Source: a bacterium
Lineage (GTDB): Bacteria; Oederibacteriota; PGYV01
Assembly (NCBI GenBank): GCA_029565735.1
Contig: JAKQNO010000038.1
Coordinates: 1-36,643 of the forward strand
Direction of reading: 5' to 3'
Length of the DNA: 36,643 nucleotides
The position numbers were made by a program, and so were the translations under genes. Each line of letters opens with the position of its first letter. The stretch's first letter is position 1. Positions 15,206 through 23,104 of the stretch are shown one piece after another. Below the pieces are notes generated by a model. It worked only from the letters and a program-made list of their open reading frames with translations. It was not told where the DNA came from and did not search any database.

Positions 15206-16165
15206 TTATAACTCAAGCAGGCTTTTAATTGCAGCCTTTATTTTATCCATATCCGGCGTTTCCCCGTCCGGATTCAATTCCATTATAACACTTTTATTGC
15301 CCAAAGCGCCCCATCTTACGGCGCTGATGTGGCGTATTTCCTTTGGCGGAAAAAAACTAAACGTTTTAACTTTCTGCGCCGCGGCTATATGCATTGGGCC
15401 TGTGCTGCAGCTTACCACCAGCGATGACATCCCTATTAAAGCTGCAAAATCCCTTACCGCCAGGGATTCATCAAGAACCTTTATCCTTTTATCCGCGGCA
15501 GAACCCGCTGCCGCTTTTGCCATAATCTCTTTTTCTGACGCCGCGCCTGTTATTAACACATCCGCCCCTGTTTCAGCGGCAGTCACAGATGCAATTTCCG
15601 CGTATTTTTCCGGGCTTAAATTCCATGCCGAACCCTTGCTTCCGGGATGCACTATTACAAATCTTTCATTTAACCCAAGTTTTTTGATTATATCAGCGGC
15701 CCTGCTTTTCTCTTCTTCCGTTGGAAAGTAAAAATAACCTGACGCTTTTTTATTGCCAATAAACGGCGCCAGCATAAGGTTGTAATCAGCTTCGTGATTT
15801 TCTGATTTTTTTCTGCTGATGTTAACCCTTTTACTAAAAAACAGCGGAGAATACCACCGCCTTGAAGTCCCGTAAATTTCCCTTATGCCGCATTTTTTCA
15901 GCATGGCGGCAATTTCATAACGCGGATAGGCGCACACAGCCGCGTCAAAACCGCGCTCTTTTACTGACTTCTGAACAAACTTAATATTTTCTTTATTATA
16001 ATAAATTATCCCTTTTACATCAGGATTGTTTTCCAGAAGGGTTCCCGCGTAAAGGCCGGCAAGAACGTAAACTTCATTGCCTGCCAGCGCAAGTTCGTGC
16101 ATTAAAGGAGTAGTCAGTAATAAATCCCCTATCCCGTCCGTTCTGCAAACCAGTACTTTTTTCAT
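15206..16165 (-). CDS. Glycosyltransferase family 9 (heptosyltransferase-like)
   Basis: A 319-residue protein starting at ATG 16165 with GGGG 5 nt upstream (a GTG directly before it is possible). It shows the GT9 two-lobe pattern: an N-terminal RTDGIGDLLLTTPLM loop, then VIVHPGSKGSAWNLSPEKY at about 170-190 (the HPG segment binding the nucleotide in WaaF/WaaC), and SCSTGPMHIAAAQKVKTFSFF near 250-270, which contacts the donor. Family members transfer ADP-heptose to LPS inner core. The gene sits directly behind three ADP-heptose synthesis genes, so a heptosyltransferase role is likely. Whether it is a WaaC, WaaF or WaaQ equivalent cannot be told from the sequence. Confidence 0.9.
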   Translation of the reverse strand: MKKVLVCRTDGIGDLLLTTPLMHELALAGNEVYVLAGLYAGTLLENNPDVKGIIYYNKENIKFVQKSVKERGFDAAVCAYPRYEIAAMLKKCGIREIYGTSRRWYSPLFFSKRVNISRKKSENHEADYNLMLAPFIGNKKASGYFYFPTEEEKSRAADIIKKLGLNERFVIVHPGSKGSAWNLSPEKYAEIASVTAAETGADVLITGAASEKEIMAKAAAGSAADKRIKVLDESLAVRDFAALIGMSSLVVSCSTGPMHIAAAQKVKTFSFFPPKEIRHISAVRWGALGNKSVIMELNPDGETPDMDKIKAAIKSLLEL

Positions 16166-16202
16166 CACAGCCCCATATTCATTTACGGAATCATCCCGGG
16201 CG

Positions 16203-16691
16203 TTATTTCGCGCACCCGTATCTTTCCGTTATTGTCTTTATAATATCCTTTGTGGAATGGTTCTTTTTATCGCCCACTATTGCTATCTTTATCCCCAGTT
16301 CTTTTGCTATTCCTTTTTCCGGAACTGTATCTTTTGTATAATCAGTGCCTTTAGCGTGATAATCAGGTTTGATTATCCTTAAGGTCTTTTCCACGGTCTG
16401 CTCGCCGAATACGGTCACATAATCCACAAATTCAAAAGCGGCCATTAATTCCGCCCTGTCGCGCTGATTCACAAGCGGCCTTCCTTTGCCTTTTAGCTTT
16501 CTTACTGACGCGTCTGAATTTAAGCCCAGCACGAGGATATCGCCCTTTGCCTTTGCGCCTTTTAAAAACCGCACATGGCCCACATGAAGTATGTCAAAAC
16601 AGCCGTTGGCAAAAACCACTTTTTTGCCTTTCTTTTTAAGTTTCGCTGCAACAGCGCCAATTTTTTCCCTTGTCATTATCTTATTTGGCAT
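16203..16691 (-). CDS. rfaE2: D-glycero-beta-D-manno-heptose 1-phosphate adenylyltransferase (RfaE domain II)
   Basis: A 162-residue cytidylyltransferase-fold enzyme. FANGCFDILHVGHVRFL carries the nucleotide-binding HxGH motif (H36-H39), and residues 82-95 and 128-150 contain the typical RPLVNQRDRAELM and late ISTTK-like (NHSTKDII) segments. It joins heptose 1-phosphate to AMP, giving the ADP-heptose used for LPS core. In E. coli this is the C-terminal half of the bifunctional HldE; here it is a separate gene, as in organisms with HldA/HldC. The ATG at 16691 follows GGGAG by 8 nt and overlaps the kinase gene by 11 nt, so the two halves remain translationally linked. Confidence 0.92.
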   Translation of the reverse strand: MPNKIMTREKIGAVAAKLKKKGKKVVFANGCFDILHVGHVRFLKGAKAKGDILVLGLNSDASVRKLKGKGRPLVNQRDRAELMAAFEFVDYVTVFGEQTVEKTLRIIKPDYHAKGTDYTKDTVPEKGIAKELGIKIAIVGDKKNHSTKDIIKTITERYGCAK

Positions 16692-17667
16692 TAGTAAGCT
16701 CCCTTTTTAATTCCGCGGCGGTGATTGTGGCTGTGCCGCGTTTCATAACAACCACGCCGCCTGCCACATTCGCGGTCTTTGCCGCGTCCACAAGAGGCGC
16801 GTTGCACCCAAGTGATAAAGCCACAACCGAAGACACCGTATCCCCTGCGCCGGATACATCAACAATTTCATCCGTGCCGTGCGCCGGAATTGATATGATT
16901 TTACCTTTTTCAAAAATCATCATGCCCTTGCTTCCCCTTGTAATTATCATGCCCTTTGCCTTCATCGCGGAAGCCAGCCTGCGGATGGTCTTTTCAACGC
17001 TTTTGTCGTCATACTTTTCAATTTCAACCGCGGGGCCCGCCTCTGTTTCATTCGGAGTCGCGGCCGCGATATATTTATACTTGCGCAGCGCGTATCTTGA
17101 ATCCACAATAACTTTCGCGCCGGCTTTTGCGGCACCGTTTATGAACTTTATTATTCCGTCGGTTATAACGCCGCCGCCGTAATCCGATACTATTACCGCG
17201 CATACTGACGGCAGGATGCGTTTAAGATTATTTATAACATGCTTTTCCAGCTCTTTGTTTATGCCGGCGTCGCTGTACCTGTCTATCCTTACAACCTGCT
17301 GTTTTACAGTGTGCACGCTTCCTGCCATAACCCTTGCCTTTACAGGAACGGAATAATCGGCGCTTCTGACAATGCCGGATATATCAATCCCTTTTTCTTT
17401 CATAAGGTCCAAAAGTATATCCGAATACCTGTCAGTGCCGGCCACAGAGACAGGCACAGGCACCGCGCCAAGGTCGTGAATGTTCATTACGGGATTCGCG
17501 CCGCCGCCGGCAACGTAATCGCTTTTTGTGTGTTTAAGAATAAGCACCGGAGCTTCCCTTGATATGCGCTCTGTTTCGCCGTAAATATATTCATCAAGGA
17601 TAAAATCCCCAAGCACTAAAACCCGCTTACCGCGGAATTTGTCAACAAGTCCCGTGTATTTTTTCAT
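16681..17667 (-). CDS. rfaE1: D-glycero-beta-D-manno-heptose 7-phosphate kinase (RfaE domain I)
   Basis: A 328-residue PfkB/ribokinase-family kinase. The VLVLGDFILDEYIYGETERIS region near the start and GGGANPVMNIHDLGA (about 53-67) are substrate-binding. The DVSGAGDTVSSVVALSLG motif (about 270-287) holds the anion hole and the catalytic Asp of the GAGD sequence. It phosphorylates heptose 7-phosphate at C1 in ADP-heptose synthesis. It begins by overlapping the GmhB stop (ATGA) and has GGAGG 5 nt upstream. The isomerase GmhA and epimerase HldD that complete the pathway are not in the window and should lie elsewhere. Confidence 0.93.
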   Translation of the reverse strand: MKKYTGLVDKFRGKRVLVLGDFILDEYIYGETERISREAPVLILKHTKSDYVAGGGANPVMNIHDLGAVPVPVSVAGTDRYSDILLDLMKEKGIDISGIVRSADYSVPVKARVMAGSVHTVKQQVVRIDRYSDAGINKELEKHVINNLKRILPSVCAVIVSDYGGGVITDGIIKFINGAAKAGAKVIVDSRYALRKYKYIAAATPNETEAGPAVEIEKYDDKSVEKTIRRLASAMKAKGMIITRGSKGMMIFEKGKIISIPAHGTDEIVDVSGAGDTVSSVVALSLGCNAPLVDAAKTANVAGGVVVMKRGTATITAAELKRELTNAK

Positions 17668-18242
17668 TTTGCCTCCGACTTTAATCCGGCTGTTATCTTT
17701 TTAGCCGCGGAATAAAGGTTTGCCGAAACAATATCCGGCTTAGTTTTTGCGTCTATTTTTCTTTCCTGCTTTTTGCCTTTGCCGGTCAGCACAAGCGCCG
17801 TCTTTGTGCCGGCGTTCTTTCCAAGTTTCACGTCTGTTAATTTATCGCCTATTGACCAGCTTTTTTTCAGGTCAATTTTAAATTTTTTAACGGCCATATC
17901 TATCATGCCGGTTTTGGGTTTGCGGCATTCGCAGTCTTTTTTATATCTTTCAACCGAAGCATCAACATGGTGCGGGCAGTAGTAATACGCGTCTATTTTT
18001 ACGCCCTGCTTTTCAAGCAGGCCGCTCATATACTTATGGGTCGCCTTTACAAAATCCTCGCCGTAAAACCCGCGCGCGACCCCGGACTGATTTGTAAGCA
18101 CAACAAGCTTAAACCCGCTGTCCTGCAGAAGTTTTAAACCTTTAACGCTGTTTTTATAAAAACGGAATTTTTTAAGGTCGCTTAAATAACCCGGATCGTG
18201 AATTATGTTTCCGTCCCTGTCAAGAAAAACCGCTTTGTTCAT
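17664..18242 (-). CDS. gmhB: D-glycero-D-manno-heptose 1,7-bisphosphate 7-phosphatase
   Basis: A HAD-superfamily phosphatase of 192 residues when started at ATG 18242 (GGAG 5 nt upstream); an in-frame GTG two codons earlier is less well placed. FLDRDGNI gives the nucleophile and acid Asp pair (D8, D10). VVLTNQSGVARGFY is the second HAD motif and KPKTGM the Lys motif. The zinc loop typical of GmhB is present as CPHH ... CEC. The enzyme removes the 7-phosphate between the kinase and nucleotidyltransferase steps. It is the first gene of the five-gene envelope operon running down to 14083. Confidence 0.93.
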   Translation of the reverse strand: MNKAVFLDRDGNIIHDPGYLSDLKKFRFYKNSVKGLKLLQDSGFKLVVLTNQSGVARGFYGEDFVKATHKYMSGLLEKQGVKIDAYYYCPHHVDASVERYKKDCECRKPKTGMIDMAVKKFKIDLKKSWSIGDKLTDVKLGKNAGTKTALVLTGKGKKQERKIDAKTKPDIVSANLYSAAKKITAGLKSEAK

Positions 18243-18546
18243 AAGCACTCCTGAAAATAAATATTAAGCATAAGCTATACACATTAAGCAATTAAGCTAT
18301 AGCATAACTTCACTAAGCAAAAGCATATTAAGCATTTAATCCATAGCGGAAAACCGTATATGCATCGCTTATGTCCCCTAACACTTTCGCTCGTAAACTC
18401 GCTACAGCCCGGGGATTTCCGCTTCGCAAGCTCGCTCCAACTTAACTGCTTATAGCTTAATACGCTATGTTTTTATGCTTTCGCTTATGCTTAACTGCTT
18501 ATAGCTTATAGCTTAAACCTAACTGCCGAGCCGCCGAGCCGCCGCC
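18243..18546. repeat. Dense inverted-repeat region between gmhB and the flippase gene
   Basis: No gene is visible in these 304 bp. The left half (18265-18340) repeats TTAAGC and TAAGCTATA-type words. The right half (18440-18515) repeats the inverse, TGCTTATAGCTTA-type words. An inner pair, AGCGGAAA (18345-18352) and TTTCCGCT (18416-18423), has the same symmetry. The whole stretch could therefore form one large imperfect hairpin. The gmhB ribosome site (AGGAG near 18250) is at its low-coordinate edge, and GCCGAGCC repeats (18534-18546) are at the other. Confidence 0.6.
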
Positions 18547-20286
18547 TTACTCGTGCAGTTTAAACTGCAGATTATAAAGCTTTGTATATATTCCGTTTTT
18601 GGCAAGCAGGTCTTCATGCCTGCCTTCTTCAACAATTAATCCGCCGTCAATTACCACAATTTTATCCGCGTTTCTTACTGTTGATAATCTGTGCGCTATG
18701 ACAAACGTGGTCCTGTTTTTCATAAGGTTGTTTATGGCTTCCTGTACAAGTATTTCAGATTCGCTGTCCAGCGACGAAGTGGCTTCATCCAGTATTAAAA
18801 TCGGCGGATTTTTAAAAATAGCCCTGGCAATAGCGATACGCTGCCTCTGCCCTCCGGAAAGCCTTACACCCCTGTCACCTATCATTGTCTGGTAAGCTTC
18901 AGGCTGTTTAATAATAAACTCATGCGCGTTGGCAGCCTTTGCGGCTTCAATAACTTTTGATTCATTTATATCATCATGTCCGTAAGCTATGTTTGCTTTA
19001 ATCGTATCATTAAAAAGTATGGTCTCCTGCGTCACTATTCCTATAAGCCTGCGCAGCGCTTCCTGTTTTATGTGCCTGATATCAGTACCGTCTATTTTTA
19101 TCTCGCCTTCGTGCGGGTCATAAAAACGCGCAAGAAGGTCGGCAGTTGTACTTTTTCCCGAACCCGACGGCCCTACAACAGCGAAAACCTGGCCTTTTTT
19201 TATCTCAAGATTAATCCCTTTTAATACATTTTCACCGGGATTGTAGGCAAATTTTATATTGTCAAAAGTTATGTTGTTTTTGAATTCAGGATATTCCTTT
19301 GCACCGGGAATGTCATTTATTGCGGGCTTTGTATCAAGAATTTCAAACACGCGCTCCGCAGCGGACAAAGCCTGCTGTATGACATTGTTCATATCGTTTA
19401 ATTTTTTCACCTGCGGATACAAACCGGTAATGGCGGCTATAAAGGCAAAAAATGTACCTGCCGTAAGCGTGCCTTTTACCACAGCCGAGCCCGCCACAAA
19501 AATTATGGCCGCGATGCCAATGGCGCCTATGGTTTCCATCATTGGCGACGACATGGAAGAAGCGCGTACGCCCCTCATTGTATAGTCAAAAAACCTCTGC
19601 AGGTCGGAATTAAACCTTTTGCGTTCATACTCTTCCATACCAAACGCTTTTACTATCCTGATTCCGTTAAAACTTTCATTTAAAACAGCGGTGATATCTC
19701 CCATTTTTTCCTGGGTGCCGCGCGCCGCGGCTTTCATCTTTTTGCCAAATTGTATTATAGGAAGAACCGCTATGGGAAAAACAATAATAGCCAATAAAGC
19801 CAGAAACCAGTCCAAATAAAAAAGAAGGCTCACAAGCCCTATTATATTAAGAACGCTCCCGATAAGGTTGCCAAGCACATTGGCAACCGCGCCCTGCATA
19901 AGCGTGACATCATTGGTGATACGCGATATAAGGACACCCATCTTCTGATTGTTAAAGAACCTCATTGAAAGGTTTGTGATATGCCTGTAAAGCGTATTGC
20001 GCATATCCCATATGATTTTATTACCTATCCAGTTTATTAAATACCCCTGAATGTAGGTAAAAATACCTTTCATCGCGTATATCACTATTACCGCAATCGG
20101 AAGAAGGCGTATGTATTTTAAAGCCTCCACTTTATCCGAATTGGCAAATATTTTATCCATAACCGGCTTTATAACGTAAAAAGAAGCGGCTGTAAGCCCC
20201 GCCGTACATACCATAACGCACAAAGCTATGATAATTCGCGCAAGATAAGGTTTTACATATTGCAACATTCTAAGGTATGTTTTCAT
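18547..20286 (-). CDS. msbA: MsbA-type lipid A/phospholipid export ABC transporter (fused permease-ATPase)
   Basis: A 579-residue half-transporter. Residues 1-310 hold six membrane helices with the exporter coupling pattern (NQKMGVLISRITNDVTLMQGAV, ESFNGIRIVKAFGMEEYE). The C-terminal ATPase has Walker A GPSGSGKST, the Q-loop in IVTQETILFNDTI, the signature LSGGQRQRIAIARAI, Walker B ILILDEATSSLD and the switch His in IAHRLST. MsbA homodimers flip the lipid A core across the inner membrane. The position next to the heptose/LPS genes supports that substrate, though related half-transporters carry other lipids or drugs. GGAG lies 4 nt before the ATG. Repeat-rich spacers on both sides suggest it is transcribed alone. 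Confidence 0.85.
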   Translation of the reverse strand: MKTYLRMLQYVKPYLARIIIALCVMVCTAGLTAASFYVIKPVMDKIFANSDKVEALKYIRLLPIAVIVIYAMKGIFTYIQGYLINWIGNKIIWDMRNTLYRHITNLSMRFFNNQKMGVLISRITNDVTLMQGAVANVLGNLIGSVLNIIGLVSLLFYLDWFLALLAIIVFPIAVLPIIQFGKKMKAAARGTQEKMGDITAVLNESFNGIRIVKAFGMEEYERKRFNSDLQRFFDYTMRGVRASSMSSPMMETIGAIGIAAIIFVAGSAVVKGTLTAGTFFAFIAAITGLYPQVKKLNDMNNVIQQALSAAERVFEILDTKPAINDIPGAKEYPEFKNNITFDNIKFAYNPGENVLKGINLEIKKGQVFAVVGPSGSGKSTTADLLARFYDPHEGEIKIDGTDIRHIKQEALRRLIGIVTQETILFNDTIKANIAYGHDDINESKVIEAAKAANAHEFIIKQPEAYQTMIGDRGVRLSGGQRQRIAIARAIFKNPPILILDEATSSLDSESEILVQEAINNLMKNRTTFVIAHRLSTVRNADKIVVIDGGLIVEEGRHEDLLAKNGIYTKLYNLQFKLHE

Positions 20287-20380
20287 ACGTCTCCAATAGG
20301 TAAATTAATATAAAACAAGCAATAATGTTATTATTTTATATGATTTTATGGCTGTAAGCAAGAAATATAAGACCCGAGAA

Positions 20381-20433
20381 AGGAGAAAGGAGAAAGGTGA
20401 CAGAAATCGTTTGTCTCCTTTCTCCTATCTCCT
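20381..20433. repeat. Long purine/pyrimidine hairpin between two ABC-transporter genes
   Basis: The arm 20381-20402 (AGGAGAAAGG repeats ending in TGACA) pairs with 20412-20433 over about 22 bp with two mismatches, leaving a 9-nt loop. It starts 15 nt after the stop of the ATPase gene at 20448, so it can form at the end of that transcript. There is no T-run, so it is a hairpin or REP-type element rather than a clear intrinsic terminator. Confidence 0.6.
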
Positions 20434-20447
20434 GTCTGAATTACTTC

Positions 20448-21137
20448 TCAGCAGACCGTATCCTTTGTCACAACGCCGTCTTCCAATACAACCACCCTTT
20501 TGGCGTGTTCCATAACGCGCTGATCGTGAGTGGAAAACACAAACGTCACGCCGTGTTCTTCGTTCATGTGTTTCATGATACGTAGGATATTAAGGCCGTT
20601 TTCCTTGTCAAGGTTTGCCGTGGGTTCGTCAGCAAGCACAAGCTTGGGGTTTGTTATAAGAGCGCGCGCCACAGCTATACGCTGGCGCTGCCCGCCGGAG
20701 AGTTCATCCGGCTTATGCCCCACAAATTCCTGTAAGCCCACATCTTCTATGATTTCCGCCACCCTTTTCTTTCTTTCTTCGGGTTTAATACCCTGTATAA
20801 TAAGCGGGAATTCAATATTCTCCGATACATTTAATACCGGTATTAAGTTAAACGTCTGAAATATAAAACCTATCCTGTCGCGCCTTAAAATTGTCGCCTG
20901 TTTGTCAGTAAGGCCTGACACATCGTGGTCTCCAAAAAGTTTTACAAGCCCGCTTGTGGGCGTATCAAGGCAGCCAATAAGATTTAAAAGCGTTGTCTTG
21001 CCGGAACCTGACGGCCCCACAATAGACATAAACTCCCCTTCTTTGACATTAAGATTAACGCCTTTAAGCGCGGATACTGTGGTCTTGCCCAGTTTGTAAT
21101 CTTTTTTTGCCCCTTTAATTTCAATTATATTTCCCAT
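20448..21137 (-). CDS. LolD/MacB-type ABC transporter ATPase
   Basis: A 229-residue ATPase: Walker A GPSGSGKT (41-48), a Q-loop in IGFIFQTFNLIPVLN, the signature LSGGQRQRIAVARAL, Walker B LVLADEPTANLD and switch His in FSTHDQRV. The FQTFNLIP segment is typical of the LolD/MacB/FtsE group that works with FtsX-like permeases. It is the last gene of the TetR-headed operon and should power the two permeases at 24349 and 25578. The separation of the ATPase from the permeases by a LolA-like carrier and a barrel gene supports one envelope-spanning system. Confidence 0.88.
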   Translation of the reverse strand: MGNIIEIKGAKKDYKLGKTTVSALKGVNLNVKEGEFMSIVGPSGSGKTTLLNLIGCLDTPTSGLVKLFGDHDVSGLTDKQATILRRDRIGFIFQTFNLIPVLNVSENIEFPLIIQGIKPEERKKRVAEIIEDVGLQEFVGHKPDELSGGQRQRIAVARALITNPKLVLADEPTANLDKENGLNILRIMKHMNEEHGVTFVFSTHDQRVMEHAKRVVVLEDGVVTKDTVC

Positions 21138-21148
21138 TTTTTCACCTC

Positions 21149-22303
21149 TTAGAAGTATGCGTTAAATTTCAGATTTAAAACCGAACGCACCGGGTTTAAT
21201 AAAACACCCTGCGCGCTTCTTGAATCGCAGAAATTATACAAAAACTCCGCGGTAAAACCGTAATTTTCGGAAGGGTTCCATGCAAGCGCGGGAAAAGCAT
21301 AAAACGCCCCGTCATCCGCTCCATAAATCCCGGTGGCCGTTAAAGTAATTGTATCAAGCCACGTATAGCTTAAACTTGCCCCGGCATAATTGCGCTTTGG
21401 CCACGCCATAAGCCCGCGGGAAACTGACATATATGAATCTATATCCTGAACCTGTGCCGCGGCTTCGGCATAATCCGCGTTATTCAATCCCCAGCCGTTG
21501 TAATAATATTCAGCAGAGATGAAAAACGAATCAGACAGTCTCTTTGAAAGCCCGGCAGTTATGCCGGGAAGTATTTTTCCGGAATCAGACGGTTTTAAAA
21601 CGTACATAATATTGGGCGCGTTTGACCGGTATCTTATTGCCGCGCCTTCCAGATTAACAACAAAAATATCCGCGTCCCAGGATATTGCCGCGCCTATGCT
21701 TTCCACGTAATCTTTCAGGTACGCGCCGTTAATAAAGATATCCGCGGTCCCCACAAGTTTATAAAGCTGAAAAGCATACGATACAGTATTTGGCAGTTCT
21801 CCTTCATCGTCAGCAGACACTGCCGATACTATTACCGACGGCGTAAAAAATTCGTCCGAATATTCAAACCTTGCGCTGTACGTGCCTTCCACCGTACCTT
21901 CAGGGTCAAGGGCGTTCTTGGGAAGCTGCAGGACATCTGACGGATTCCACATATAGCCGGTGCCCCATCTTACCCGCTGTTTCCCGAATGAAGCGGTAAA
22001 CGGCCCGTTTGACAAAACCGCGTAAGCATAATTTATAACTGTACTTACACCGTTTTCATTAAGTTTAATTTTGCCGTTAAAATTCAGTTTAATATCATCA
22101 AGTTCTTTTGTAAGGGTAAGTTCAGCTTTCTGTTCCACAGCAGAGGCAGGGCCCCCGGGTATAACATAAGGGCCGCTTATTAAAGCCTGCCTGTAATAAC
22201 CCCTTAAATATGAACTTTCCAGCTCTAAAGACATATCATAATCAGCGGCATACAAACCCGATACTAATAAAAACACCGCCGGCAATAAAAGTACCCTTTT
22301 CAT
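21149..22303 (-). CDS. Outer-membrane beta-barrel protein of the TetR-headed export operon
   Basis: The start was set at ATG 22303: an ATG four codons upstream is itself part of the GGAGG ribosome site, which lies 5 nt before this start. A signal peptide (MKRVLLLPAVFLLVSGLYA) is followed by about 365 residues of alternating strands with aromatic ends, finishing in FNAYF, a barrel-type C-terminus. The segment FGKQRVRWGTGYMWNPSDVL near residue 100 resembles a motif of DUF1302- and alginate-export-like barrels; I would not name a family beyond that. Lying between the LolA-like gene and the ATPase gene, it may be the outer-membrane end of the system. Confidence 0.75.
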   Translation of the reverse strand: MKRVLLLPAVFLLVSGLYAADYDMSLELESSYLRGYYRQALISGPYVIPGGPASAVEQKAELTLTKELDDIKLNFNGKIKLNENGVSTVINYAYAVLSNGPFTASFGKQRVRWGTGYMWNPSDVLQLPKNALDPEGTVEGTYSARFEYSDEFFTPSVIVSAVSADDEGELPNTVSYAFQLYKLVGTADIFINGAYLKDYVESIGAAISWDADIFVVNLEGAAIRYRSNAPNIMYVLKPSDSGKILPGITAGLSKRLSDSFFISAEYYYNGWGLNNADYAEAAAQVQDIDSYMSVSRGLMAWPKRNYAGASLSYTWLDTITLTATGIYGADDGAFYAFPALAWNPSENYGFTAEFLYNFCDSRSAQGVLLNPVRSVLNLKFNAYF

Positions 22304-22335
22304 TATATCCTCCATAAAACCAAGTGTTTTAACTG

Positions 22336-23070
22336 CTATTTCGACATCTGTGTCTGGTCAAATTTATAATCAGGCAGCGACTTTAATTCTTCCATGGATA
22401 TAAAATCCACTTCTGTATACGCCCCTTTTTCAAGGATATCTTCCATCTTCATGTGAAGCGGCCTTTTTAAACCCGCCATCTCGCCCACTTTATCAAAGAC
22501 CATTTTTTTCATAAGCTTGCCGGATATCCCGTAATATGAAGCCTCTGTCGGCACCAAAAGCGGCCTGTTTACCCATATCTCAATTTTCGCGTAAGCCACA
22601 TCCGGCCTTTTTGCCGTCAGTTCAAGCAGATATAAATCCCCTTTATTATCCTTTATAACAGGTTCATAATCATCCGCCATGGTGGAATTCATAAGGTCTT
22701 CATTGCTGAAAGAACTGCCCATAAAGGAATCTTTCTTGCTTAAGCGCACGGGTTTGGAAACCGCCGGTACATACATCCATAAATTATTGCCTGTCATAAG
22801 TATTTTCTTGCCTTTATCCCTTGCAGGCGAGGTGATTTCCATCAGCGCCTTATCAGTCCCTTTTGAATGAATCAGATAAGTATATGACAGCGGCTTTCTT
22901 CCCGGCCTTATCGTCTTCATGCTCATTACCGATTTGAAAATCTGCGGATACATGGAATCATCCGTCGATTTTAAAAGTTCATTTGCAAGTTCCTTTGAAT
23001 ACTTTGCTTCAGCGGCAAAAAGCCCGGCCGCAGCAAGAACCATTGCCATAACAAACATTATTTTTTTCAT
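22336..23070 (-). CDS. LolA-like outer-membrane lipoprotein-sorting family protein
   Basis: A 244-residue protein with a signal peptide (MKKIMFVMAMVLAAAGLFAA), preceded by GGAGG. Residues 50-240 follow the 'outer membrane lipoprotein-sorting protein' pattern (PF17131-like): SPARDKGKKILMTGNNLWMYVPAV, then SKKDSFMGSSFSNEDLMNS, LLELTAKRPDVAYAKIEIWV and a late KKMVFDKVG. Family members have a LolA-like half-barrel that shields hydrophobic cargo in the periplasm. They are often encoded next to MacB/LolCDE-like ABC genes or RND transporters, as here. It probably carries a lipid or lipoprotein from the two permeases to the outer membrane; the cargo is unknown. Confidence 0.85.
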   Translation of the reverse strand: MKKIMFVMAMVLAAAGLFAAEAKYSKELANELLKSTDDSMYPQIFKSVMSMKTIRPGRKPLSYTYLIHSKGTDKALMEITSPARDKGKKILMTGNNLWMYVPAVSKPVRLSKKDSFMGSSFSNEDLMNSTMADDYEPVIKDNKGDLYLLELTAKRPDVAYAKIEIWVNRPLLVPTEASYYGISGKLMKKMVFDKVGEMAGLKRPLHMKMEDILEKGAYTEVDFISMEELKSLPDYKFDQTQMSK

Positions 23071-23104
23071 AAATTCCTCCGTGAATTTTTAATTTATCCT
23101 TAAA

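Noticed and set aside
18243-18546. tRNA or other known structured RNA gene in the spacer
   Set aside because: The region lacks tRNA arm motifs; its symmetry comes from repeated short words.
22304-22315. Upstream ATG of the barrel gene as start
   Set aside because: That ATG is part of the GGAGG ribosome site that serves the ATG at 22303.
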